Shown here: positions 43,636-52,312 of the stretch, in pieces
How the letters are laid out: each line of letters begins with the position of its first letter
Numbering within the stretch: the stretch's first letter is position 1
NCBI GenBank assembly: GCA_017849575.1
Contig: JAFIGV010000007.1
Coordinates: 1-64,000, forward strand
Reading direction: 5' to 3'
DNA length: 64,000 nucleotides
Origin: Flavipsychrobacter sp.
GTDB lineage: Bacteria > Bacteroidota > Bacteroidia > Chitinophagales > Chitinophagaceae
The notes under the pieces: model-generated
What the model was told of the DNA's origin: nothing
The model's database searches: none
Seen by the model: the letters and a program-made list of their open reading frames with translations, nothing else
Made by a program: the position numbers and the translations under genes

Positions 43636-46029
43636 ATGCTGATGCAAGAAACACCGCAGACGGCAAATGGCCGCTTATCATTCGAGGAATTCAGACAGGA
43701 AGTGTTGAACGACTATCGCCTTGCCGTGGCCAGCCGCGAAGCAAGCCTGATCGGACGCAGAGAAGTACTGACCGGTAAGGCCAAATTTGGCATCTTTGGC
43801 GATGGGAAAGAAGTAGCACAGATAGCGGCTGCAAAATGTATGCTACCGGGCGATATCCGCTCGGGCTACTACCGCGACCAGACACTGATGTTTGCCACCG
43901 GTATGAGCGATATTGAAAAGTTTTTTGCACAGCTCTATGCCAACCCCGATCTTAACGATGAGCCCGCTACCGCCGGCAGAATGATGAATGGTCACTACGG
44001 CACACGGTGGCTGGATGAGGATGGCCATTGGAAAGACCTTACAACCGCTCCACAGTCGTCCAGCGACATTTCGCCCACGGCGGGACAAATGGTGCGGGCC
44101 CTTGGTCTTGCGTTTGCTTCAAAATGCTATCGTAATATACCAGAGCTTCACCGGGGTTTTGAGAAATTTTCGAAGAAAGGAAATGAGGTTGTTTTCTGCA
44201 CTATTGGAGATGCATCTACATCCGAAGGACTTTTCTGGGAAACGATCAATGCGGCAGGTGTGCTGCAGGTGCCGCTGGCCGTATTTATCTGGGACGATGG
44301 TTATGGGATTTCGGTTCCAAGGAAGTATCAGACCACAAAGAACTCCATTTCGGAGGCTCTGGCCGGCATGCAATATGATCCGAAAAAGGGAGGCATCAAT
44401 ATCTATACTGCTAAAGGCTGGGACTATGCTGGCCTGACACAAACCATACAACATGGCATAACAAGGGTACGGGAAACGCATATCCCGGCCATTTTTCATA
44501 TTCAGGAAGTCACTCAGCCCCAGGGGCATTCTACTTCCGGCTCTCACGAAAGATATAAGAGCAAAGAGCGCCTGGAATGGGAAAAAGAATATGACTGCCT
44601 TACGAAAATGCGGGAGTTTTTGCTGGAAAATGAAATTGCGGCCAGCGAAGAGCTCGAAGCATTGGAACAAGAGGCACGACAGGAAGCCCGCAGCTCCAAA
44701 CAACGCGCCTGGGATCAATTCATCAACCCCATAAAACAACAGATAGAGCGCGCAGTGCAACTATGCAGCCAGGTGGTCTATGAAGGCGGAAACCAGGCTC
44801 CTCAGATTGCAGAGCTATCACAAAGACTCAACAGCATCAAAGAGCCTATTCGCAAAGATGTGATGCAGACACTGAGCAGGGTGCTTGGCATGGTGGAAGG
44901 CAACAGCGTAGCGGTGCGTAATCTGCGCAATTATTACGATCAGCTCAGGGACGAAAACCGCGACAAATTCAGCTCCCATCTTTACTCGCAGTCTTCCAGG
45001 TCGGCCATGAAGGTGCAGGAAGTGCCGGCGGTTTTCTCCGGCGAAATGATTAATGGCTATGAAGTACTCAACAAATTCTTCGACAGTACCTTTGCCCAAA
45101 ATCCCGCGGTCATTGCCTTCGGTGAAGATCTTGGCAAAATTGGAGATGTGAATCAGGGCTTTGCAGGACTGCAGGAAAAATACGGAGAACAACGAATTTT
45201 CGACACAGGCATACGTGAGGCGTCTATCATCGGGCAAGGATTGGGCATGGCTATGCGTGGTCTCAGGCCCATTGCAGAAATACAATATCTGGACTATCTG
45301 CTTTATGGGTTGCAGCCCCTGAGCGATGACGTAGCTACCATGCTCTACCGAACACGCGGAGGACAAAAATGCCCGCTTATCGTTCGCACCCGGGGTCACC
45401 GCCTTGAAGGTATATGGCATAGTGGCTCACCCATCGGAATGATCCTAAACAGCATTAGAGGCATGTACCTCTGTGTGCCGCGCAATATGACGCAGGCGGC
45501 AGGCATGTACAATACCCTTCTGAAAAGTGATGAGCCTGGCATTGTGATCGAATGCCTTAACGGATATAGACTCAAAGAAAATCTCCCTTCTAATCTCGAA
45601 ACATTTACCGTTCCTTTTGGCATCCCCGAAATTGTACGCGAAGGCTCGGACATTACAATTGTCTCCTATGGTTCTACCCTGCGTGTAATCGAGGAGGCTA
45701 TTCAGAATTATCTGGAGCCGGAAGGAATTTCCTGCGAGGTAGTGGACGTACGTACCTTACTGCCTTTCGATATCAACCACGGCATCGTAGCCTCACTGAA
45801 GAAAACCAATCGGATCATCTTTATCGACGAGGATGTTCCCGGCGGCGCTTCAGCCTTTCTGTTCCAGCAAGTAATGGAAAATCAGGGAGGATATCGCTGG
45901 CTGGATGTGGCACCGCGCACGCTTACAGCGCAGCCGCATCGTCCCGCTTACGCCACCGATGGCGACTATTTCTCCAAACCCAATGCCGAGAATATCGCTG
46001 ACGTTATCCGCGAAATGATGGCAGAATAA
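43636..46029 (+). CDS. 2-oxoacid dehydrogenase E1, alpha and beta subunits fused
   Basis: A 797-residue fusion. The alpha part (about 1-340) carries the thiamine-diphosphate motif from G191 (G-D-A-S-T-S-E-G ... W-D-D-G-Y-G-I-S). A charged helical linker (about 340-440) leads to the beta part (about 475-797) with F-G-E-D-L-G, I-R-E-A-S-I-I-G-Q-G-L-G and D-V-R-T-L-L-P-F-D. Such alpha/beta fusions in Bacteroidota are annotated as branched-chain or general 2-oxoacid dehydrogenase E1. It decarboxylates a 2-oxoacid and passes the acyl group to lipoyl E2. The only E2 in the window (60220-61812) is 14 kb away and reads as pyruvate dehydrogenase E2, so pairing is uncertain. Confidence 0.88.
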   Translation: MLMQETPQTANGRLSFEEFRQEVLNDYRLAVASREASLIGRREVLTGKAKFGIFGDGKEVAQIAAAKCMLPGDIRSGYYRDQTLMFATGMSDIEKFFAQLYANPDLNDEPATAGRMMNGHYGTRWLDEDGHWKDLTTAPQSSSDISPTAGQMVRALGLAFASKCYRNIPELHRGFEKFSKKGNEVVFCTIGDASTSEGLFWETINAAGVLQVPLAVFIWDDGYGISVPRKYQTTKNSISEALAGMQYDPKKGGINIYTAKGWDYAGLTQTIQHGITRVRETHIPAIFHIQEVTQPQGHSTSGSHERYKSKERLEWEKEYDCLTKMREFLLENEIAASEELEALEQEARQEARSSKQRAWDQFINPIKQQIERAVQLCSQVVYEGGNQAPQIAELSQRLNSIKEPIRKDVMQTLSRVLGMVEGNSVAVRNLRNYYDQLRDENRDKFSSHLYSQSSRSAMKVQEVPAVFSGEMINGYEVLNKFFDSTFAQNPAVIAFGEDLGKIGDVNQGFAGLQEKYGEQRIFDTGIREASIIGQGLGMAMRGLRPIAEIQYLDYLLYGLQPLSDDVATMLYRTRGGQKCPLIVRTRGHRLEGIWHSGSPIGMILNSIRGMYLCVPRNMTQAAGMYNTLLKSDEPGIVIECLNGYRLKENLPSNLETFTVPFGIPEIVREGSDITIVSYGSTLRVIEEAIQNYLEPEGISCEVVDVRTLLPFDINHGIVASLKKTNRIIFIDEDVPGGASAFLFQQVMENQGGYRWLDVAPRTLTAQPHRPAYATDGDYFSKPNAENIADVIREMMAE

Positions 46030-46086
46030 ATAATGCCCTGGCACGGTTTTTAAATCGGGTTGAAATAATCAAACTGATAAAGCCGT

Positions 46087-46674
46087 ATGTACAAAAAAAT
46101 GGTGATTCCCGCCCTGGCTATCGTCGCCCTGGCTGGTTTTCCCTCATGCAATAAGGTAAAGGACGAAATTCTTAAAAATATCGATCCCTTTACCTATGCT
46201 CAGGAACATGTCATGTTCGAAATACCGGCACAGCCTCTGGTATTGCCGCTCGAATTCACGACGCCCGAACAAACCGAAACGATATACATCAATCAGATCA
46301 TCAAAGACAATTCGGGCCTGAATGTAAACATCGACGACTTTAGCTACATTAAACTAAAGGATGCTACGCTAAAGCTGATGAATGGCGATGAAGCCAATAA
46401 CTGGACGAACATAGAATATATTGAAGCGCAGGCCAATACGGATAAAGGATTGAATACGGGCAAAGCCTGGCTGGTGACGCGACTCGATATACCCAATGAT
46501 CCGGCAATAAAATATTCAGATAAGACACTGAATTTTCCGGATGAAAACCTCAAGGACTATGTGAACGGTGATGAGGCCACCGTAGTACATTACAAATGGA
46601 AAGTGAAACCCAGACTGGGTACGACCATCAACCTAAATGTAGATGCAACGATCCGTTACGAATTTAAACCCTGA
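46087..46674 (+). CDS. Hypothetical lipoprotein
   Basis: A 195-residue predicted lipoprotein with lipobox F-P-S-C near residue 20. The mature part is a single beta-rich domain of alternating hydrophobic and polar residues (I-E-Y-I-E-A-Q-A-N; L-V-T-R-L-D-I-P), resembling the unassigned lipid-anchored beta-sandwich proteins common in this phylum. No enzymatic residues are recognised. It follows the E1 gene in the same direction by 57 bases. Confidence 0.65.
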   Translation: MYKKMVIPALAIVALAGFPSCNKVKDEILKNIDPFTYAQEHVMFEIPAQPLVLPLEFTTPEQTETIYINQIIKDNSGLNVNIDDFSYIKLKDATLKLMNGDEANNWTNIEYIEAQANTDKGLNTGKAWLVTRLDIPNDPAIKYSDKTLNFPDENLKDYVNGDEATVVHYKWKVKPRLGTTINLNVDATIRYEFKP

Positions 46675-46702
46675 GCTTTTTACACAACGGCATAAATATT
46701 AC

Positions 46703-46727
46703 AATGGCAGCCTGAAAAGCTGCCATT
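46703..46727 (+). terminator. Hairpin after the hypothetical lipoprotein gene, possible terminator
   Basis: A perfect 9-bp stem (46703-46711 with 46719-46727) 28 bases after the stop codon. There is no T-run, so it is either a weak terminator or an mRNA 3'-end stabilising hairpin. Confidence 0.45.
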
Positions 46728-46850
46728 CGTCATTCCTGACCCCATTTCCTGATAGTTGCCCAATGTTAAAATATCCTCCAACTCACAAAAAAATGATTCG
46801 AAAGCGGCGTCGGGCATGGTTGTTTTTCAGGTAATCCGAAACAACCATTC

Positions 46851-47258
46851 ATGACTATGGAAACGCAACACCATCACCACAAAAGAGTGCTCCATACCGG
46901 CATACTTGCTTTTGCACCCATTTTTCTGTTCACCCTGTGGTCTGTTTATTACTTTATTATTCTCGGAAACTTTATCGTGAATCAAAGACTTGGAGAACAT
47001 TTAGAGATAGCCGGTCGTACGCTTCAGTATTATACACCGCTGTTTATCCTGTTCGGCGTCAATTTTTTGGTAACTCTCGGAGCCTTTTTGTTTTTCTTAT
47101 GGAATATCTGGACGCGACCGGAAGTGCCCTCCGGCAACAAGGTAGTATGGGTAGTCTTTCTCGCTACATTCAATATCATCGCCTTTCCGGTATATTGGTA
47201 TATGCATATCAAACACGATTTTGTGCGACACAAAAATGCTTCTCCGGCGCTTAGTTAG
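46851..47258 (+). CDS. Small membrane protein with PLDc_N-like end
   Basis: A 135-residue protein with three hydrophobic helices (about 17-39, 58-82 and 97-118) and a His-rich N-terminus. The last helix pair, N-K-V-V-W-V-V-F-L-A-T-F-N-I-I-A-F-P-V-Y-W-Y, resembles the two-helix PLDc_N module seen before phospholipase D domains, but no phospholipase follows. A start two codons later is possible. The function is unknown. Confidence 0.65.
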   Translation: MTMETQHHHHKRVLHTGILAFAPIFLFTLWSVYYFIILGNFIVNQRLGEHLEIAGRTLQYYTPLFILFGVNFLVTLGAFLFFLWNIWTRPEVPSGNKVVWVVFLATFNIIAFPVYWYMHIKHDFVRHKNASPALS

Positions 47259-47312
47259 GGGCGAATTTTATTAAAAGGATTTAGTCAGACGATAGGCCAC
47301 GACACCGGGCAC

Positions 47313-47522
47313 TTACTCCAGAGGAGAACATTCGAAACCGCTCTGGTTTAACACGGAGGCCACGGCATCGGGATTGCAACCTCCGCATATCCGCAAGATT
47401 TTGTCGCAATCTTCGAGGTCAAAATTGATGGAGGCATCGGGGAAAAGGCCCTGCAACTGATGGACGAGTTGCCGCGCTGTGTGTTCATGGTTTACCGTGG
47501 TTCTAAAGACTTCGACGATCAT
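47313..47522 (-). CDS. HMA-fold-like small protein without metal-binding CxxC
   Basis: A 69-residue protein with a ferredoxin-like pattern (beta-alpha-beta-beta-alpha-beta): I-V-E-V-F-R-T-T-V, L-V-H-Q-L-Q-G-L-F-P, I-N-F-D-L-E-D-C-D-K-I-L-R-I and a final G-F-E-C. It looks like the heavy-metal-associated fold but lacks the M-x-C-x-x-C metal loop. Its ATG overlaps the stop of the AHSA1-type gene as ATGA, so the two are translationally coupled. Similar small proteins are widespread in Bacteroidota with no assigned role. Confidence 0.65.
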   Translation of the reverse strand: MIVEVFRTTVNHEHTARQLVHQLQGLFPDASINFDLEDCDKILRICGGCNPDAVASVLNQSGFECSPLE

Positions 47523-47986
47523 CCTGTTCGCGTTTTTCTTTCGGTTGGCAACAATTGCTCCAATGCTTCTATTCGTTGTAGCCACAAAGAATGCAGGCAA
47601 TGGTCAACACCCGCTGTTGCAAAAGTGTTTTGCAGCACGATAAAATGAAGTGTCAGGAGCGTTTCCCCTTCGCCTGCTGTCAGGATAAGATCATGAAGTA
47701 CTTTTACCCTTTGATCCTTTTCTCCGGCAAAGAAACAAGTTGTCGTAAAGCTAAGACGTTCGGGAGGATCAATTTCCTTAATCCTTCCCGCCGCAAAAAA
47801 TGCCCTTCCGTCAATTGACAACAATTGAATCTGCAATTCGCCGTAGCGTGACGGGTCTATATGGCAAGCTATGCAACGGTATCCCGGCGGAGTCCACCAC
47901 CTGGCGAAGAGGGGCGGATGCGTAAAGGCTTCGAAAAGCTGTTGAGGCGTAGCCTCGATGCGCCGGGTTATAAATACTTCACTCAC
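47519..47986 (-). CDS. SRPBCC / AHSA1 (Hsp90 activator-like) domain protein
   Basis: A 155-residue helix-grip protein. It begins I-T-R-R-I-E-A-T-P-Q-Q-L-F-E-A-F and has the family's A-R-W-W-T-P-P-G signature at about residue 30. The cavity-forming strands and the long C-terminal helix are present. Such domains bind hydrophobic ligands; a link to Hsp90 in bacteria is not established. It is followed by the coupled HMA-fold gene. Confidence 0.8.
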   Translation of the reverse strand: MSEVFITRRIEATPQQLFEAFTHPPLFARWWTPPGYRCIACHIDPSRYGELQIQLLSIDGRAFFAAGRIKEIDPPERLSFTTTCFFAGEKDQRVKVLHDLILTAGEGETLLTLHFIVLQNTFATAGVDHCLHSLWLQRIEALEQLLPTERKTRTG

Positions 47987-48077
47987 AGGTCGGCAAATAT
48001 TTTATCAACAGTGTCAGGCAACAAAATTGCGGCAGCGATGACTTCCGCAACGGGTGAGCAGACGTCTTTTTCGGGTG

Positions 48078-48108
48078 TTGATTGCGACGCCTGTGCTGAT
48101 TATTTTTG
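48078..48108 (+). promoter_or_regulatory. Promoter for the GlxA-type regulator (TTG-N20-TATTTTTG)
   Basis: TTG at 48078-48080 is 20 bases before an exact TATTTTTG (48101-48108). The ATG at 48129 follows 20 bases later. This rules out the longer in-frame reading that begins at 48054. Confidence 0.65.
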
Positions 48109-48128
48109 TAGAGATCCAACTTCACTGT

Positions 48129-49109
48129 ATGAAAAAGCACATTTCCATTCTAGTACCCGCCGGAGAGTCGAGTCTGGTCAACATCGAAGGTCCTTATCAC
48201 ATCTTTACAGAAGTCAATTCGCTGCTCGAAAACATGGGAAAAGACCCACTGTTCGACCTCCAGCTTGTCGGCATTTCCGATCATCAGTTGCAACGGGGTG
48301 GCAAGTTCACCGTGCGACCCGATGTACACATTAGGGATGTGACGCACACAGATCTTATTCTCATCCCGGCCATCTTCGGCGACCATACAGTAAACGGAGA
48401 GCAGAACGCAGATTTTATTCCCTGGATAAAGGACCAGTATCAGCAAGGAAGCGAACTCGCGAGCTTTTGCATTGCCGCATTTTTTTTGGCACGCACGGGA
48501 CTTTTAAACGGTAAAAAATGTGCAACGCACTGGCGATTCGCAAACGAATTCCGGCAGATGTTTCCGGAGGCCGATCTTGTAGATGACAAGATACTCACCG
48601 AAGACAGTCGCATCTTTACCAGCGGTGGCGCCTACTCCTGGCTTAACCTGGTCATCTACCTCGTAGAAAGATATGCAGGTCGGGATATTGCAATTCTCAT
48701 TTCTAAGGCGTTCATGATAGATATAGACCGCAGTAGCCAGTCGCCGTTTATCATATTCAACGGACAGAAAGACCATGAAGATGAAGTGATCCGGCAGGCA
48801 CAGGACTTTATTGAAAAGAACTATGCGGAAAAACTATCTGTGGAGGCATTAGCCTTTAAGTTTGCTGTGGGCCGACGAAATTTTGAACGCCGGTTTAAGA
48901 AGGCGACCAGCAACACGGTGATGGAATACATACAGCGGGTAAAGATCGAAGCGGCTAAGATGAGATTGGAAAAAGGCCGCGAAAATGTTAATGAGGTCAT
49001 GTACGCTATCGGCTACTCCGATATTAAAGCGTTTCGGAGCACCTTCAAGAAAATCACCGGCATGTCGCCGGTGAGCTACAAAAACAAATACACAAAAATG
49101 GTAGCCTGA
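48129..49109 (+). CDS. GlxA-type transcriptional regulator (DJ-1/PfpI domain plus AraC helix-turn-helix)
   Basis: A 326-residue regulator. Residues about 1-185 form a DJ-1/PfpI-like domain; the nucleophile-elbow cysteine lies in L-A-S-F-C-I-A-A. Residues about 215-320 carry two AraC-type helix-turn-helix motifs (L-S-V-E-A-L-A-F-K-F-A-V-G-R-R-N-F-E-R-R-F-K and V-M-Y-A-I-G-Y-S-D-I-K-A-F-R-S-T-F-K). The DJ-1-like part is thought to sense a small ligand. The ATG at 48129 fits the promoter position. It is divergent from the AHSA1-type gene. Confidence 0.88.
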   Translation: MKKHISILVPAGESSLVNIEGPYHIFTEVNSLLENMGKDPLFDLQLVGISDHQLQRGGKFTVRPDVHIRDVTHTDLILIPAIFGDHTVNGEQNADFIPWIKDQYQQGSELASFCIAAFFLARTGLLNGKKCATHWRFANEFRQMFPEADLVDDKILTEDSRIFTSGGAYSWLNLVIYLVERYAGRDIAILISKAFMIDIDRSSQSPFIIFNGQKDHEDEVIRQAQDFIEKNYAEKLSVEALAFKFAVGRRNFERRFKKATSNTVMEYIQRVKIEAAKMRLEKGRENVNEVMYAIGYSDIKAFRSTFKKITGMSPVSYKNKYTKMVA

Positions 49110-49595
49110 TCATTTCACGATCACGAACTTCATCGGGCTCGATTGAATGATCTGTCCGGAGGAAGGCACCCTTACTTTTATATGGTCGAAATAGGCGGTA
49201 TCGCCGGGTTTCGTCTTGTAATAAATATTGTTGGTTACGGCTGTCGTTACGGTATCGCCGGGACAGAACTCTGAAAGAAAATCCGTAAGAATCATCAGCT
49301 TACCGATTGAATCTTCATATAGATTTCGCTCTGCGTAGCTAAACATAAACTCCTTCACTTCAAATGCAGTTCCTGCTGAATCCCGGGCTGTCAGACCCTG
49401 CCGCAGGTAGCGGTCAAAGTCGGCTTTGGTAATGGGGCCACCCTGTAAACCGGAGGAACCTAGAAAGGTCTTCGCTACGGTTGTGCTTGTTTTGTCTGCC
49501 GCAATAGCCTTTACCGTTGATTTAGCTTTTTGCGCCCGGGTATAGCTAAAGACCATGAACAAGGACAAAAGGGCCGCTGTAGTGAGCTTTTTCAT
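49110..49595 (-). CDS. Small secreted protein resembling the GldM C-terminal domain
   Basis: A 161-residue exported protein with a signal peptide (1-21). After a Lys/Thr/Ala linker, the mature domain (about 42-161) contains F-E-V-K-E-F-M-F-S-Y and ends with P-G-D-T-A-Y-F-D-H-I-K-V-R-V-P-S-S-G and P-M-K-F-V-I-V-K. This is the pattern of the terminal beta-sandwich domain of GldM, the periplasmic part of the T9SS/gliding motor. The rest of GldM (membrane helix and other domains) is missing. It could be a stand-alone GldM-domain protein; distant resemblance is the only evidence. It converges on the GlxA gene with abutting ends. Confidence 0.6.
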   Translation of the reverse strand: MKKLTTAALLSLFMVFSYTRAQKAKSTVKAIAADKTSTTVAKTFLGSSGLQGGPITKADFDRYLRQGLTARDSAGTAFEVKEFMFSYAERNLYEDSIGKLMILTDFLSEFCPGDTVTTAVTNNIYYKTKPGDTAYFDHIKVRVPSSGQIIQSSPMKFVIVK

Positions 49596-49606
49596 TGTTC
49601 TTAAAG

Positions 49607-52231
49607 TTACATCAAACTAAGGCTTTCTTCAAGCGTGCGGATACGAGCCTCTGTATCTGTCTGCTTCTTCCGCTCGTTATCCAACACCTCTGGCTTTGCA
49701 TTTTGTACAAATTTTTCATTGGATAGCTTTTTCTCTACGCTTATCAGGAAACCACGTAGATACTGCAACTCCTTTTCAAGATCTGCCTTCTGTTTTTCTT
49801 TGTCCACGCTGGCAAAATCAGCTTCCATGTAAAACTTATCCGTCTGTACGACCACCGCTACAGTACCGGTCTTTGCAGCATCTGTAAAGCCCAGTTCCAC
49901 TGCGTTTACCTGCCTTCTAAGTATGGTCTCCACACGATCATAAAATCCCTGATGCCGTGTTTCTATCCAAAGTGAAATTGTTTCTTTGGGTTTCAAACCG
50001 TTCTTATTTCGAGCGTCCCTGAGTGCGGTAATCACCTCCTTCAGCATGTTTCCTTCTTTGAGAATGGCGGCATCGGGCGCGGCATCGGCAGGCAATTGGC
50101 GGACCATCAGCTCCTGACCGGCCGCACGGTGGCGCAGGGTGTGATAGATATCTTCTGTAACAAAGGGCATAAACGGATGCAGCAACTGAAGCAGTTGTTC
50201 ATAAAGATCAACAGCATGAGCATACACAGCAGCCGAAATCTGCTGATCCTGTGCTGGCTTTATCCATTCGAGAAACCAACTGCAGTAATCATCCCAGATG
50301 AGGGAGTAAATAGTCTTCAGCGCTTCGCTCAGACGAAAATCCTTGAAAAGAATATTGAGTTCCTGCGACACTTCTTTGAGTCTTTGCTGCATCCATGCTA
50401 TGGCAAAGCCTCCGGCTTCAGGACCATCATAGCTTACCCTACCCTCCCAGGACTTGATCAGTTTCAGCGCATTCCACATTTTATTGCAAAAGAAACGACC
50501 CTGCTCGAGTGTGCTATCGTCATACAATAAATCATTTCCGGCAGGCGATGCGATCATCACACTAAAACGCACGGCATCACTACCATAGTCGTCAATAAGC
50601 TGAAGCAGATCTGGAGAATTGCCCAGCGATTTACTCATTTTGCGCCCTTGCTTATCGCGAACAATGCCGGTAAAATAGACCTTATCGAAGGGCTTTTCAT
50701 TCATGAATTCATAACCTGCCATGATCATTCTGGCCACCCAGAAAAATATGATCTCTGGCGCGGTAACCAGCGTGCTTGTGGGGTAATAATATTTGAGATC
50801 AGCATTGCCGGGTTGCTTATTCCACCCGAACACTTCCATGGGCCAAAGCCATGAAGAGAACCATGTATCCAGCACATCTTCGTCCTGACGTAGTTCATCG
50901 ATCTTCAGGCTGCTATTTTTTGCTTTCAGCAGTTCGTAAGCCCGCTCCTTGCCCTCTGCAACGGCAAAGCTGCCATCGGGTGCATACCACGCAGGTATGC
51001 GCTGTCCCCACCATAGCTGCCGGCTCACACACCAATCCTTAATGTTCTCCATCCAGTGGCGATAGAGGTTTTTGAACTTGGCCGGATGAAAAGTGATCTT
51101 TTCCGTAAGCACTGCATCGAGCGCCGGCGCTGCCATTTTCTCCATATTGCACCACCACTGCATGGAGAGTCTGGGCTCAATGACCACATCGGTACGCTCG
51201 CTATAGCCTACCTGATTCTGATAATCCTCCTCCTTTACCAAATGACCGGCGGCGGAAAGATCTTGTACGATCTTCTTTCGCACCACAAAACGATCTTCAC
51301 CCACATAAAGCTGAGCGGCCTCACTCAGCGTGCCGTCATCATTGAGTGTGTCCACAATTTCGAGCCGGTGCTTTTGACCGAGGTTGTAGTCATTGATATC
51401 GTGGGCTGGTGTCACTTTCAGGGCACCGGTGCCAAACTCCATATCAATATAATCATCAAAAATCACAGGAATTCTCCGGTTGATCAACGGAACAAAACAG
51501 TACTTGCCTCTAAGGTGTGCATACCTCGGATCTTCGGGATGCACACAAATAGCGGTGTCGCCCAGAATGGTTTCGGGCCGTACAGTGGCTATGGTCACAT
51601 ACTCCTCCTGAGCATCGTCAACCTTATACCGTACGTAATAAAGCTTGCTGTTCGTTTGTTTGTAGTTTACTTCTTCGTCACTGAGTGCGGTTTTGGCTTT
51701 CGGGTCCCAGTTGATCATTTTTACCCCGCGGTAGATATATCCTTTGTTATATAACTCTACGAATACCCGGATTACCGCCGCATAATAGTCATCGTCCATG
51801 GTAAACGCGGTACGATCCCAATCGAGCGCAAGGCCGAGGCGACGAAACTGTTTCAGAATGATGCCGCCATATTTTTCTTTCCATTCCCAGGCATATTTGA
51901 GGAATTCCTCACGGCTCAGCTTCTTTTTATCAATACCCTGTTCGCGCAGCATGGCCACCACTTTGGCTTCGGTGGCAATAGATGCATGGTCGGTACCCGG
52001 CACCCAGCACGTGTTAAAGCCTTGCATTTTGGCACGGCGAAGCAATACATCTTGTACGGTATTGTTCAACGCATGCCCCATATGAAGCACGCCGGTTACG
52101 TTTGGTGGAGGGATAACCACGGTATAGGGCTCACGATCGTCCGGGGTACTTTTGAAATACCCCATCTGTTCCCAATGCCCATACCATTTTTGTTCCGCAC
52201 TGCTATGCTCAAAGTTTTTGCTTAGTTCCAT
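49607..52231 (-). CDS. valS: Valyl-tRNA synthetase
   Basis: An 874-residue class I synthetase charging tRNA-Val. The HIGH-type motif is H-M-G-H-A-L-N-N in P-P-P-N-V-T-G-V-L, the KMSKS motif is K-M-S-K-S-L-G-N, and the CP1 editing domain lies between. The final about 65 residues form the valS coiled-coil tail (E-K-E-L-Q-Y-L-R-G). A TATATTTG box at 52261-52268 is 30 bases upstream and supports the ATG at 52231. Confidence 0.96.
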   Translation of the reverse strand: MELSKNFEHSSAEQKWYGHWEQMGYFKSTPDDREPYTVVIPPPNVTGVLHMGHALNNTVQDVLLRRAKMQGFNTCWVPGTDHASIATEAKVVAMLREQGIDKKKLSREEFLKYAWEWKEKYGGIILKQFRRLGLALDWDRTAFTMDDDYYAAVIRVFVELYNKGYIYRGVKMINWDPKAKTALSDEEVNYKQTNSKLYYVRYKVDDAQEEYVTIATVRPETILGDTAICVHPEDPRYAHLRGKYCFVPLINRRIPVIFDDYIDMEFGTGALKVTPAHDINDYNLGQKHRLEIVDTLNDDGTLSEAAQLYVGEDRFVVRKKIVQDLSAAGHLVKEEDYQNQVGYSERTDVVIEPRLSMQWWCNMEKMAAPALDAVLTEKITFHPAKFKNLYRHWMENIKDWCVSRQLWWGQRIPAWYAPDGSFAVAEGKERAYELLKAKNSSLKIDELRQDEDVLDTWFSSWLWPMEVFGWNKQPGNADLKYYYPTSTLVTAPEIIFFWVARMIMAGYEFMNEKPFDKVYFTGIVRDKQGRKMSKSLGNSPDLLQLIDDYGSDAVRFSVMIASPAGNDLLYDDSTLEQGRFFCNKMWNALKLIKSWEGRVSYDGPEAGGFAIAWMQQRLKEVSQELNILFKDFRLSEALKTIYSLIWDDYCSWFLEWIKPAQDQQISAAVYAHAVDLYEQLLQLLHPFMPFVTEDIYHTLRHRAAGQELMVRQLPADAAPDAAILKEGNMLKEVITALRDARNKNGLKPKETISLWIETRHQGFYDRVETILRRQVNAVELGFTDAAKTGTVAVVVQTDKFYMEADFASVDKEKQKADLEKELQYLRGFLISVEKKLSNEKFVQNAKPEVLDNERKKQTDTEARIRTLEESLSLM

Positions 52232-52260
52232 GAATATTCGATGCTGTAGAATGAAGGCTG

Positions 52261-52268
52261 CAAATATA
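52261..52268 (-). promoter_or_regulatory. Promoter -7 box (TATATTTG) before valS
   Basis: An exact TAnnTTTG box on the minus strand, 30 bases before the valS ATG. No TTG at 18-21 bases upstream was found. Confidence 0.5.
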
Positions 52269-52312
52269 ACCCAACATCCTTATCTACCTGCACATCAATA
52301 CTCAAATGGATA

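Noticed and set aside
51056-51754. 232-codon frame on the plus strand inside valS
   Set aside because: It is antisense to a complete, canonical valyl-tRNA synthetase.
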